Source of the DNA: Gluconobacter sp. P1C6_b
GTDB lineage: Bacteria > Pseudomonadota > Alphaproteobacteria > Acetobacterales > Acetobacteraceae
NCBI RefSeq assembly: GCF_018811945.1
Contig: NZ_JACRVU010000002.1
Location: 1 to 64,000 of the forward strand
Length of the DNA: 64,000 bases
Reading direction: 5' to 3'
Under the pieces are notes generated by a model. That model made no database searches. It saw only the letters and a program-made list of their open reading frames with translations, and was not told the DNA's origin. This document shows, in pieces, positions 43,310 through 51,960 of the stretch. The translations under genes and the position numbers were made by a program. Positions within the stretch are counted from its first letter, which is position 1. Every line of letters starts with the position of its first letter.

Positions 43310-43822
43310 CAAAGCACGGCCCGGCAGATGCGTAACTCTGTGTAGCAGTAAACCACCGGGTACTTGCTGGTGCCGGACTACGGATCGTGTTTGTATCAGG
43401 TAACTGACGTCTGCTTGCCGGAAGCCTCAGGGTGAAGAAAGATGTCTGACAAGAAGGCGACTGCCGCCTGTCTGCTCAATTCTTAAAGCTGACAGGTAGC
43501 TATGGGGGCTAGGCGGTTGGTTCTGAATGACAATTTTCCGTTCTGGGCAATCTTTTACCGAGCAGGGAGCGGGTCATATTGAAGCAGAAAACGCAACCAG
43601 AAGCATCCTATCAGGGAAGACAGGGCAGAGCCGGCGAAAGTGCCCATCTTGTCTGGGGTCATAAGGTAGAGTGTTCTAACAATCCCTTGTTTCTAGGTGT
43701 TTTTCTGTGATTCTATTCCTTGTGTCGTGATAAGGGGATGGTTGCATGAAACAGTCTGGTTTCTCTGCGTTCAAACGCGGGCACACCCAGAATGGGCAAG
43801 CGCTTGTCGACAACGATTGCCC
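43310..43822. other. Gene-poor stretch between the VOC gene and the ankyrin gene
   Basis: No intact gene is seen over about 500 bp. It contains one membrane-protein-like remnant on the minus strand (listed separately) and otherwise short frames with frequent stops, consistent with decayed accessory DNA. Confidence 0.45.
43555..43690 (-). pseudogene. Short membrane-protein remnant, perhaps C-terminus of NhaA
   Basis: About 42 minus-strand codons end at TAA (43557-43555). They read VRTLYLMTPDKMGTFAGSAL and then SSLIGCFWLRFLL. The pattern of a small residue-rich GS turn followed by a hydrophobic helix ending in LR recalls the last helix of NhaA Na+/H+ antiporters. An in-frame TAG upstream and no plausible start make it a fragment. 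The family assignment is tentative. Confidence 0.3.
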
Positions 43823-44336
43823 ATGCAGAAGAAACGCGTTGTGGCAGTTATTGCCGCTCTTACCTGTCTCGCTGGTTATGGGAAACTGACGGCCTCTACG
43901 CTGGAGAATAAACCCATGCCCCCTGGTGACCAGACGGTCTCCCCGGGCAGCAGTCAGCCCATGCTCGGTGCCGTCATGAATTCAGAAATCGATAAAGTCA
44001 GACGCCTTGCCGAACGATATCAGGGACTGGATGAACGTGATACAGGCGACAAGTCAACGCCGATGATAGCGGCTTCAGACACGGATCAATGGCCGGTCGT
44101 GGAGATCCTGATCGACCATGGCGCTGATATCTGGGCACATGACAAGTTTGACATTACGACTGCTCAACGTACGGCTCACCAGCCGTATCCTGCGTGGCTC
44201 TCCTGAGGATGCAGCCCGACTGCGGGTGATCGAAAAACTCAGGGCACGAGGGTACCCCTTTCCTCCGCCCTCCCGTGCCCAGATCCTGGCCCTCGACAAG
44301 GCGGGCAAATGGCCACCGCCAGGAGCGAAACGCTGA
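43823..44336 (+). pseudogene. Secreted ankyrin-repeat protein gene with frameshift
   Basis: The frame from ATG 43823 encodes a signal peptide (VVAVIAALTCLAGYG) and an ankyrin-like unit (TPMIAASDTDQW, VVEILIDHGADIWAHD), then stops at 44206. The continuation lies in another frame, from about 44160 to the TGA at 44336: LTSRILRGSPEDAARLRVIE and PPSRAQILALDKAGKWPPPG. One indel near 44160-44200 would restore a protein of about 170 aa. This is either a real mutation or a sequencing error. Ankyrin proteins of this kind usually bind other proteins; no partner is apparent. Confidence 0.7.
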
Positions 44337-44427
44337 GGCAAACAATGCAGCCGTCCCTTACGACAGACGCCCGATTGTCTTCTTCTCAGCCATCTGTCTC
44401 GCCGCAACTGTCATGTCCTAGCTATGA

Positions 44428-44456
44428 GGCCTGACCCTGGCGGCGCGTGTCAGGCC
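44428..44456. other. Hairpin between ankyrin gene and DUF1543 gene
   Basis: GGCCTGAC (44428-44435) and GTCAGGCC (44449-44456) form an 8-bp stem with a 13-nt loop in the convergent gap. It could serve as a bidirectional terminator, although no T-run follows. Confidence 0.4.
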
Positions 44457-44539
44457 GCAAACAGTACTTATGTCCGAGACGGTTATTGTCTCACTTTCAT
44501 GCTTACCCTTGAGGCTACCACTGAAACCACTGTGTTATT

Positions 44540-45055
44540 TCAAATTCGTTGATATCCTTGCCAGGCAGCAATAAGTGGTTTTCCGTCTTCGCTCGGTGTG
44601 AGATGAATATGCAGACCCCCGAACTGTTCAAGCGGGACGCAGTCATCTACTTCCATAAAATTGTCACGATGCCGGTGCGTGCGGCCCCGCAACAGGATCT
44701 GTCTGGCTCGGGCTTTGGCGTCATCAGCTGAGGCCGCCACAAAAAACGTGAACTCATGCTCTTCTTTCAGGGCACCGGGTTCGTAACCGCCCATGTTGAC
44801 GAAATACAGACGCAGATCCGATGAAGGCGGTTCCGGATGCAGGGAAATCCGATGGCCATCGGCCCATTCGACAATACCATAAGCATCGATGTGCAGTGAC
44901 TCCCGAAGGCCGAACCAGCGCATGGCTAGTGCTTCGTAAACGTCTTCCGGATGCACCGCGACCGCAAACTGGACATCATGGACCTCGATATTCGCCCCCG
45001 GGGCGGAGCCACCAAGATAAAAAATGAAAAGCTGTTTTTGGTTCTGATCTGTCAT
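44540..45055 (-). CDS. DUF1543 domain protein
   Basis: A 171-aa cytosolic protein. It opens with the family's LFIFYLGGSAPGANIEVHDV and includes the DVYEALAMRWFG segment; the C-terminal half (about 80-165, LRLYFVNMGGYEPGAL) looks like a second copy of the same fold. The function of DUF1543 proteins is unknown to me. It has no operon partner, with the ankyrin pseudogene convergent and the LLM gene upstream in the same direction 178 bp away. Confidence 0.8.
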   Translation of the reverse strand: MTDQNQKQLFIFYLGGSAPGANIEVHDVQFAVAVHPEDVYEALAMRWFGLRESLHIDAYGIVEWADGHRISLHPEPPSSDLRLYFVNMGGYEPGALKEEHEFTFFVAASADDAKARARQILLRGRTHRHRDNFMEVDDCVPLEQFGGLHIHLTPSEDGKPLIAAWQGYQRI

Positions 45056-45233
45056 CGTGTTTCCATCATATCTTCTCCATCCGCCTGCACCCGATTTTCA
45101 GCCTGCATTCCCAAAGTAAGGAACGACACGCCGATTATATTACCCGCTATGAGCAATCCGGACTGATGGGATCAGGTCCCGTCACAGTAACAAAAAATGC
45201 CTTTAGAGCTGCGGACGGGGGCCAGCCATAATC

Positions 45234-46211
45234 TCAGTCATCCATCAGATGACGGGCAACCCCGCTGAGGGTCTTCTGCCTTTCTGCCTGAGAGAACAGT
45301 GGTGTACCGATCAGCAGTTCATCAGGTCTGTGCTGCTCCACGAAAGCCGAGATGTTTTGTGCAACATCCTTTTCTGTCCCCACGAACGTGTAACGCAGCG
45401 TATTGTCAAGCAGACGTTGTTCCTGACTGTTCCATGACACTCGCCGGGGGGCCGGAAAAGTCGTTGGCCGCCCCTGACGCAGGGCAATGAAGTGCTGCTG
45501 CAGGGAGGTGGCGGCCTGCTGCGCTTCAGTATCCGTTTCCCCAATCACTGCGTTGATGCTTAGCATGACATACGGTTTTTGCAGCCGCCCGGAAGGTTCG
45601 AAGCGCTCCCGGTAAAGAGCCACGGCCTCTTCCATTAGGTCAGGGGCAAAATGACTGGCGAATGCGAACGGCAGTCCCATGATAGCAGCCAGATGGGCGG
45701 AGAACAGGGAAGACCCCAGCAGCCATACCGGCACAGTCAATCCAGCGCCCGGTACAGCAAAGACGATCTGTCCCGGTTGCGCCTTTTCGAAATAATGCAG
45801 CAACTCGACAACATCCTGCGGAAAACGCTCGGCGGAGGTTGGATCACGACGCAGTGCGCGCATGGTCGCCTGATCGGAGCCGGGGGCACGTCCAAGTCCG
45901 AGATCAATTCGGCCGGGATAGAGGGATTCCAGTGTTCCGAACGCCTCGGCGACAGCGAGCGGGGCATGGTTCGGCAGCATAATTCCCCCTGCGCCCACCC
46001 GAATGGTTTTCGTAGCCCCTGCGACATAGCCGATCACGACTGCAGTTGCGGCGGAGGCAATACCCGGCATCGCATGATGTTCGGCCAGCCAGAAACGCCG
46101 AAAACCCAGACTTTCTGCATGCCGCGCAAGATCGGCACTGCGATGAAGCGCCTCCGCTGCCGAGGTGCCCTCGGTGATGAATGCAAGATCGAGAACCGAA
46201 AGTGGGATCAT
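45234..46211 (-). CDS. LLM-class flavin-dependent oxidoreductase (YhbW-like)
   Basis: A 325-aa luciferase-like TIM-barrel protein expected to use FMNH2 and oxygen. It opens [12 protein letters not shown], followed by [35 protein letters not shown] and [13 protein letters not shown], which are typical of the MsnO8/YhbW group. The substrate is unknown. It is divergent from the FucP-like symporter, separated by about 290 AT-rich bp. Confidence 0.88.
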   Translation of the reverse strand: MIPLSVLDLAFITEGTSAAEALHRSADLARHAESLGFRRFWLAEHHAMPGIASAATAVVIGYVAGATKTIRVGAGGIMLPNHAPLAVAEAFGTLESLYPGRIDLGLGRAPGSDQATMRALRRDPTSAERFPQDVVELLHYFEKAQPGQIVFAVPGAGLTVPVWLLGSSLFSAHLAAIMGLPFAFASHFAPDLMEEAVALYRERFEPSGRLQKPYVMLSINAVIGETDTEAQQAATSLQQHFIALRQGRPTTFPAPRRVSWNSQEQRLLDNTLRYTFVGTEKDVAQNISAFVEQHRPDELLIGTPLFSQAERQKTLSGVARHLMDD

Positions 46212-46500
46212 ATGGAAAGCCCTGTCACCAGTTTCTCATAGAGGTGGGGTGGATTGTGGACCGTGCCAGTCAGAAACAGGAAAACCTTCTGAAAGCACCT
46301 CTTTGCAAGCCTGACCTCCATAAAATGTGACTTCCAGAAGAGATCAAAGGGACAAAACTCACAATAAATAGTCCTTTCAAAACATTTTAAATGTGATATT
46401 TATCATAAAGATAACGGAAACTGATGCTGGAAAGTCGCCTCTCGTACAGGCGGTCCAGCCTTTTATCTTTAGCGGTCAACAAGTTCTTGCGAGGCAATCC

Positions 46501-47835
46501 GTGGCCAAATCCGACCCCATCGTCCAGCTCCCGGACGGCTTTTATCTCAACCGTACACCGCTGCTTGCTTTCGGCCTGTTGTGCTGTCTGTTCTCACTAT
46601 GGGGCTGTGCCATGAGCCTCAATGACGTGCTGATCGGCCAGTTCCGCAAAGCCTTCATGCTGTCGGATTTTCAGTCCGCACTTGTGCAGTTCTCTTTTTA
46701 CATCAGCTATTTCGTGCTGGGCATTCCGGCCGGCATGATCATCAAGCGCTTCAGCTATAAATGGTCGATCCAGCTGGGCCTGCTGCTGTATCTCATTGGC
46801 TGCTGCCTGTTTTTCCCTGCCGCCCATTTCGCCACATACCAGATCTTCTTCGTGGCTCTTTTTGTTGTTGCAGCCGGGCTGGTCTTTATTGAAACCGCTG
46901 CGGATACGTACTGCACCCTGCTCGGGCCGCCGGGACGTGGAACGCACCGTCTGAACTTTGCCAGCGCCTTTCAGCCAATCGGCGCCATTCTGGGGTCCAG
47001 CATGGGAGCCTACCTGATTTTCAGGGACGGCGATCTTTCACGCGAGCAGCTCTCTGGCATGCCAGCCGCGCAGGCCTGGCAGCATCAGCTCGGCATGATC
47101 CATGCCACTCTTGAGCCCTATGTCTACATCCTCGGCGTTCTGCTGGTCGTTATGGTCGCCATCGGCCTGACGCGTTATCCAGCCTGTAAAGGCCGCGATC
47201 AGCAGCGCAGTCACGAACTCGATACGACCGGCGCTCTCAAACGGCTTTTCGCCAACAGACGCTTCGTCCTCGGGATCCTGACGCAGTTCCTGTATGTCGG
47301 CGCACAGGTCGGCGTCTGGAGCTTCATCATCCGCCTGTCCATGCGACTGGGGCACATCAACGAGCGGCAGGCTTCCGTTTACCTGATTGCCTCATTCTGT
47401 GCGTTCTTTGTGGGCAAGCTCGTGGCCAATTTCTTCATGCGGCACGCACGCCCGGCGCGGGTTCTGTTCGTTTACAGCCTGCTCTGCATCGTCGCGCTGG
47501 GTTATGCCGTCATGGTCCACGATTTTACGGCTGTGTACGCCGCCATTTTCGTCAGTGGACTGCTCGGTCCCTGTTGGCCAACAATTTACGGACTGACCGT
47601 CGATGAGCTCGGCCATGACCGCGCTTACGGCGGGTCAATCCTGGTCATGAGTATCAGCGGCGGCGGAATTCTCCCCCTCCTGCAAGGCTATATCTCGGAT
47701 GCGACCGGCGGAAACATGCAGCTTGCCTACATCGTACCGATGGCATGCTTTATCGTGATTGCCATGTTCGCGGCATACTGCATGAAAACCACGGATGAAC
47801 CGGCAGAGCAGATCGTCTTTGACGCCACGCTCTAG
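46501..47835 (+). CDS. fucP: FucP-type sugar:H+ symporter (MFS)
   Basis: A 444-aa protein with about twelve hydrophobic helices, similar to L-fucose permease: FGLLCCLFSLWGCAMSLNDV in helix 1, then FSFYISYFVLGIPAG in helix 2 and ETAADTYCTLLGP further on. The GTG at 46501 has a GAGG ribosome-binding site 6 nt ahead and gives the usual length; another in-frame GTG at 46393 would add 36 residues unlike the family. The sugar is uncertain (fucose, galactose or glucose are all known for the family). It ends convergently with the LysR gene. Confidence 0.85.
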   Translation: MAKSDPIVQLPDGFYLNRTPLLAFGLLCCLFSLWGCAMSLNDVLIGQFRKAFMLSDFQSALVQFSFYISYFVLGIPAGMIIKRFSYKWSIQLGLLLYLIGCCLFFPAAHFATYQIFFVALFVVAAGLVFIETAADTYCTLLGPPGRGTHRLNFASAFQPIGAILGSSMGAYLIFRDGDLSREQLSGMPAAQAWQHQLGMIHATLEPYVYILGVLLVVMVAIGLTRYPACKGRDQQRSHELDTTGALKRLFANRRFVLGILTQFLYVGAQVGVWSFIIRLSMRLGHINERQASVYLIASFCAFFVGKLVANFFMRHARPARVLFVYSLLCIVALGYAVMVHDFTAVYAAIFVSGLLGPCWPTIYGLTVDELGHDRAYGGSILVMSISGGGILPLLQGYISDATGGNMQLAYIVPMACFIVIAMFAAYCMKTTDEPAEQIVFDATL

Positions 47836-47950
47836 GCTCAAAACCCATTGATTTGATTGCGGAAATCTGTTTCAGGCCTCTCTGAGGAGGCAGGAGATGA
47901 GCGCCCTGTTTTGGCTGACAGACGAGTAAATGGTGCGAGCTGAGGTGATT

Positions 47951-48940
47951 TCAGCTGCGAGCCGGACGTCCAGCCAGACGCCCGGTATTCTGCACTGGTC
48001 GCAGTGTTTTCTTCAGTTCGTCGAGAACCTTCATGGTAGGGCGCGACTGATTTCGGGATTTGAGCATCAGAATTCCGTATGAACTGATCGCGATGTTCAC
48101 ATCGGACGAGACGATCTGGATCTGCCTGTATTTCGCCTGCTGATTGGCCACTGCGGCTGAGAGAATTGTCAGCGCATCCGTTTTTTCCAGATAGGCGAGG
48201 GTCATCAGCAGGGAGTCGCTTCCGATGATATCTTTCGGAAGGGACAGCTTCCTGTCCTGAAAGATGCTTTCGAGTTTGCTGCGCGATTTTCCCCCCTTTC
48301 GTTGCAGAACCCATGGAAAAGGCGCCATATCCTCCAGTCGGACCGGGGCTGCCTTCCGGAAGAGAGGGTGCTCCTGACGCGCTGCGATGACCATGGGTTC
48401 CTCGCCGATCGGGATGTAATGGCACGCCATGCTCCGCGCATCTTCTGGCGCCCGACCGATCATGATGTCGATGTCGCCATTCATCAGGTCATGAAAAAGC
48501 CCCACACTCGATCCGGTACGGATTTCGAGCGATATATCCGGGTTATCACGCTGGATGTTGAGGACGGCCGTCGTCAGGAGATCGACCACGGGCCCGTCGA
48601 TGGCACCGATTGATACTGTGCCCGCCCCACCCGAAAGAAGCGCATTGAACTCGTCTCGTGTGCGGTCAAGTTCATCGAGCAGATTGTTGGCATGCCGGGT
48701 CAGCACACTGCCATAGGCATTGATAACGAGACGGCGTCCTTCCCGCTGGAAGAGCGGGATACCAATCACATCTTCGAGATCCCCCAGCAGCCGCGACGCG
48801 GCGGGCTGCGCCAGACCGAGACTTTCAGCAGCGCTCTGGAGCGTGTTGTGGCGTGAAAGGGCCTGCAATAGCTGCAGATGCCTGAACTTCAGCCGGATAT
48901 CGACGAACCATGAGGGAGGTAAAAGCCGCTTCTCTTGCAT
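47951..48940 (-). CDS. LysR-family regulator of the tetronate operon
   Basis: A 329-aa LysR-type regulator. The winged HTH spans about residues 14-75 (FRHLQLLQALSRHNTLQSAA, QPAASRLLGDLE), and a periplasmic-binding-like effector domain lies at about 100-310. It is divergent from ltnD with an inverted repeat in the shared 144-bp region, so it most likely controls the threonate operon in response to an acid-sugar intermediate. The exact inducer is an inference. Confidence 0.88.
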   Translation of the reverse strand: MQEKRLLPPSWFVDIRLKFRHLQLLQALSRHNTLQSAAESLGLAQPAASRLLGDLEDVIGIPLFQREGRRLVINAYGSVLTRHANNLLDELDRTRDEFNALLSGGAGTVSIGAIDGPVVDLLTTAVLNIQRDNPDISLEIRTGSSVGLFHDLMNGDIDIMIGRAPEDARSMACHYIPIGEEPMVIAARQEHPLFRKAAPVRLEDMAPFPWVLQRKGGKSRSKLESIFQDRKLSLPKDIIGSDSLLMTLAYLEKTDALTILSAAVANQQAKYRQIQIVSSDVNIAISSYGILMLKSRNQSRPTMKVLDELKKTLRPVQNTGRLAGRPARS

Positions 48941-48975
48941 GGGCTCAGCATAACATCTGGAGCATGAAACATAAC

Positions 48976-49003
48976 ATTTTATGCATTAGACCTATCATAA
49001 AAT
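48976..49003. promoter_or_regulatory. Inverted repeat in the LysR/ltnD divergent region
   Basis: ATTTTATG (48976-48983) and CATAAAAT (48996-49003) are perfect 8-bp arms with a 12-bp spacer, containing the T-N11-A layout expected of LysR operators. It lies 36 bp from the regulator start and 82 bp from ltnD. Confidence 0.65.
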
Positions 49004-49084
49004 ATGTGAATTATTCCCCTCAATCACCTCTGCCCTGTGCAGCAGGTGCAGAAAGAACTTTAGCGCTTCAGGCGGGGAACGACG

Positions 49085-50005
49085 ATGCAGGGTAAGGATC
49101 AGACAGGTCAGATCGGTGTGATCGGCCTCGGGGCGATGGGTCTTGGTGTTGCGAAATCGTTGTTGCGTGCAGGCTTTCCCGTCGGCGCCTGCGATTTGCG
49201 CGCAGAGGCTCTGACCGCGTTTGAAACTGAAGGCGGCAAGGCGTACACGTCGCCTGCTGCCCTCGCAGAGTCCTGTGACATCCTGATCATTCAGGTTGTG
49301 AATGCGGAGCAGACAGAGCAGGTTCTCTTCGGCGAAGAGGGGGCAGTGGACACGCTGAAGCCCGGTTCTCTGGTCATTTCCTGCGCGACTGTGGCGCCAG
49401 CCTTCATCGAAGGGCTTGAGACGCGTCTGAGGGAGCACGACATCTGGCTGCTTGATGCGCCGATGTCCGGAGGCGCCGCCAAGGCGGCTTCCGGCGAGAT
49501 GACGCTGATGACCTCCGGCCCCGAAGAAGCCTATGCCCGTGCGGAAACGGTTCTGCCTGCCGTGGCTGGCAAGGTCTATCGGCTTGGAGCCAAAGTGGGT
49601 GTCGGCACCCGTGTAAAAATCGTCAACCAGCATCTGGCCGGCATTCATATCGCGGCAGCCGCCGAAGCCATGGCGCTGGGACTGCGGGAAGGTGCCGATC
49701 CTGCGACCCTGTTCGAAGTCATCACCAATAGCGCTGGCAATTCCTGGATGTTCGAAAACCGGGTGCCCCATATTCTTGCGGGGGATTACACGCCGCTGTC
49801 AGCGGTGGATATCTTCGTCAAGGACCTTGGCCTGGCGCTCGATACCGCCCGTCGGACGAAATTTCCCCTTCCTTTGGCGGCGACGGCCCATCAGATGTTT
49901 CTCAACGCCTCTGCCGCAGGCCATGGTCGGGAAGATGACTCGGCTGTCATCAAGATTTTCCCGGGGATTAAGCTTCCGTCTTCCGACAAGGGAGAGGGAG
50001 CATGA
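49085..50005 (+). CDS. ltnD: L-threonate dehydrogenase
   Basis: A 306-aa beta-hydroxyacid dehydrogenase that oxidises L-threonate at C2 to 2-oxo-tetronate with NAD+. The Rossmann motif GLGAMG is at residues 14-19; LDAPMSGGAAKA and the catalytic-Lys segment VKIVNQHLAGIHIAAAAEA are family hallmarks. It is the first gene of a five-gene operon and overlaps the kinase gene by 4 bp. Specificity is inferred from the otnK/otnC/otnI neighbours. Confidence 0.88.
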   Translation: MQGKDQTGQIGVIGLGAMGLGVAKSLLRAGFPVGACDLRAEALTAFETEGGKAYTSPAALAESCDILIIQVVNAEQTEQVLFGEEGAVDTLKPGSLVISCATVAPAFIEGLETRLREHDIWLLDAPMSGGAAKAASGEMTLMTSGPEEAYARAETVLPAVAGKVYRLGAKVGVGTRVKIVNQHLAGIHIAAAAEAMALGLREGADPATLFEVITNSAGNSWMFENRVPHILAGDYTPLSAVDIFVKDLGLALDTARRTKFPLPLAATAHQMFLNASAAGHGREDDSAVIKIFPGIKLPSSDKGEGA

Positions 50006-51291
50006 CCAGAGCCGGTGCGCTCATCGGCTGTATCGCCGATGATTTCACGGGCGCGACCGACATTGCCAGCACGCTGGTCCGTGCAGGCATGAAAACGGTG
50101 CAGACCATTGGCATTCCAGATGCGGATGATCCGATGATCGCCGATGCCGAAGCCATTGTCGTCGCCCTCAAGTCGCGCACAATTGCCGCCGGGGACGCGG
50201 TGGCGCAGTCACTGGCCGCTCTGGATTTCCTGCGGTCTGCCGGCTGCCAACAGATCGTTTTCAAATACTGCTCCACCTTCGATTCCACCGAAAAGGGCAA
50301 TATCGGTCCTGTTGCGGAGGCGCTGGCCAAGGCGCTCGGACAGGAGGTGACGATTGCCGCGCCCTCTTTTCCGGCCAACGGGCGCACAGTCTATAATGGC
50401 CATCTCTTCGTCGGGCATGCGCTGCTCAATGAAAGCGGGATGCAGAACCATCCGCTGACACCGATGAAGGATGCCAACCTCGTACGCGTGCTTCAGGCCC
50501 AGTCCACCGGAACTGTCGGGCTGATCGATCTTTCGACGGTCCTCAGGGGGGCGGAGCAGATCAGGGCAGGGATCGAGAAGGCGAAGGCCGGGGGAGCCAC
50601 CCTTCTTGTTGTCGATGCAATTTCCGAATCTGATCTTACAGTGATCGGACAGGCCTGCCGTGATCATGTCTTGATCACGGGCGGTTCGGGAATTGCCTTG
50701 GGACTGCCGGACAATTTCAGGGCAGGCACCGAACTTTCCGGTGCAGACGCCGCCGTTCTGCCTGCTGTCGCTGGACAGGATGTCGTTCTCGCCGGCAGCG
50801 GTTCGCTAAGGACGAATCTTCAGGTGGCACGCTGGATTGAAGCGGAGCGGCCTGCTTACCGGATTGATGTCATGAAGCTGGCTGCCGGTGCACCGGTTGT
50901 GGAAGAGGCGGTTGCCTTCTTCGACGCTCATGCCGATCAGACCGTTCTCATCTACGCGACCAGCCCGGCCGATGAACTCAGGCAGGTGCAGGCTGCGATA
51001 GGAGCCCAGAAGGCGGGGGAAATGGTCGAGCATGCTCTGGGCCGTATCGCACAGTCTTTGAAAAACCGGGGTGTCAGGCGTTTTGTCGTTGCCGGCGGAG
51101 AAACCTCAGGCGCCGTTGTTCAGGCGCTGGGTGTCAAGGGGCTGCGTATTGGTGCGCCGATTGCGCCGGGCGTTCCTGCAACCGTCTCAACGGGCAGCGT
51201 GCCGCTCGCACTTGCCCTGAAATCAGGCAATTTCGGTGAGGCCGACTTCTTTGAAAAAGCGCTGCTGGCATTGTCGGGAGGTCAGTCATGA
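50002..51291 (+). CDS. otnK: 3-oxo-tetronate 4-phosphate kinase (DUF1537)
   Basis: A 429-aa acid-sugar kinase that phosphorylates 3-oxo-tetronate with ATP. The N-terminal domain begins IGCIADDFTGATDIASTLV and includes FKYCSTFDSTEKGNIGPV; the C-terminal nucleotide-binding part shows VVAGGETSGAVVQALG. All three are diagnostic of DUF1537 kinases. It overlaps ltnD and otnC by 4 bp each, so translation is coupled across the three. Confidence 0.93.
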   Translation: MTRAGALIGCIADDFTGATDIASTLVRAGMKTVQTIGIPDADDPMIADAEAIVVALKSRTIAAGDAVAQSLAALDFLRSAGCQQIVFKYCSTFDSTEKGNIGPVAEALAKALGQEVTIAAPSFPANGRTVYNGHLFVGHALLNESGMQNHPLTPMKDANLVRVLQAQSTGTVGLIDLSTVLRGAEQIRAGIEKAKAGGATLLVVDAISESDLTVIGQACRDHVLITGGSGIALGLPDNFRAGTELSGADAAVLPAVAGQDVVLAGSGSLRTNLQVARWIEAERPAYRIDVMKLAAGAPVVEEAVAFFDAHADQTVLIYATSPADELRQVQAAIGAQKAGEMVEHALGRIAQSLKNRGVRRFVVAGGETSGAVVQALGVKGLRIGAPIAPGVPATVSTGSVPLALALKSGNFGEADFFEKALLALSGGQS

Positions 51292-51929
51292 CGGATGAAA
51301 GAGCATACCGTGAGGAAATCTGCGCGATCGGCCGGGATCTGTACGCGCGAGGGCATACGAGCGGAAGCGCGGGAAACATCAGCGCGCGTCTTTCTGACGG
51401 ATGGCTGATCACGCCAACGGATGTCTGTCTGGGGCGTCTCACACCCGACGGGATCGCCAAGGCCGATTTTGAAGGAAACTGGGTTTCCGGTCCGCGTCCG
51501 TCCAAAACGGTGACCCTGCATCGCAGGATCTACGAGCAGAGACCGGATTGCAACGGCATCATCCATACGCATTCCACCCATCTCGTCGCGCTGACGCTGG
51601 CGGGGGTGGATACCGAAAATGCCATCCTGCCCCCGATCACACCGTATCAGGTCATGAAGATCGGGCGTGTTCCGCTGATCCCTTATGAACGTCCGGGATC
51701 GCCGAAAGCGGCAGCGCGCGTGGCGGAACTGGCTCCCTCGGTCAACGGAGTCATGCTGGATCGTCTCGGACCGGTCGTCTGGGGGAGCAGTGTGACGCGT
51801 GCAAGTGATGCGCTTGCCGAACTCGAAGAGACGGCCCGCCTATGGCTGATGACCACACCCCGTCCCGCACCGCTGGATGATGCCGCACTGGCAGAGATCG
51901 CGGCCGTGTTCGGGGTGACATGGGACTGA
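51288..51929 (+). CDS. otnC: 3-oxo-tetronate 4-phosphate decarboxylase (class II aldolase fold)
   Basis: A 213-aa zinc enzyme that decarboxylates 3-oxo-tetronate 4-phosphate to dihydroxyacetone phosphate. SGSAGNISARL (about residues 25-36) and the metal-binding IIHTHSTHLVALTLAG (about 95-110, His-x-His) mark the aldolase II/AraD fold. Without the neighbours it could be read as fuculose-phosphate aldolase; the otnK-otnC coupling favours this assignment. Confidence 0.9.
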   Translation: MTDERAYREEICAIGRDLYARGHTSGSAGNISARLSDGWLITPTDVCLGRLTPDGIAKADFEGNWVSGPRPSKTVTLHRRIYEQRPDCNGIIHTHSTHLVALTLAGVDTENAILPPITPYQVMKIGRVPLIPYERPGSPKAAARVAELAPSVNGVMLDRLGPVVWGSSVTRASDALAELEETARLWLMTTPRPAPLDDAALAEIAAVFGVTWD

Positions 51930-51960
51930 TTTGGCCTTTTCGAAAGCAGGAGAAGTCCTG

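Noticed and set aside
46393-46500. Upstream GTG (46393) as start of the FucP-like symporter
   Set aside because: The added 36 residues do not resemble the family and lack a good ribosome-binding site; GTG 46501 has GAGG at proper distance.
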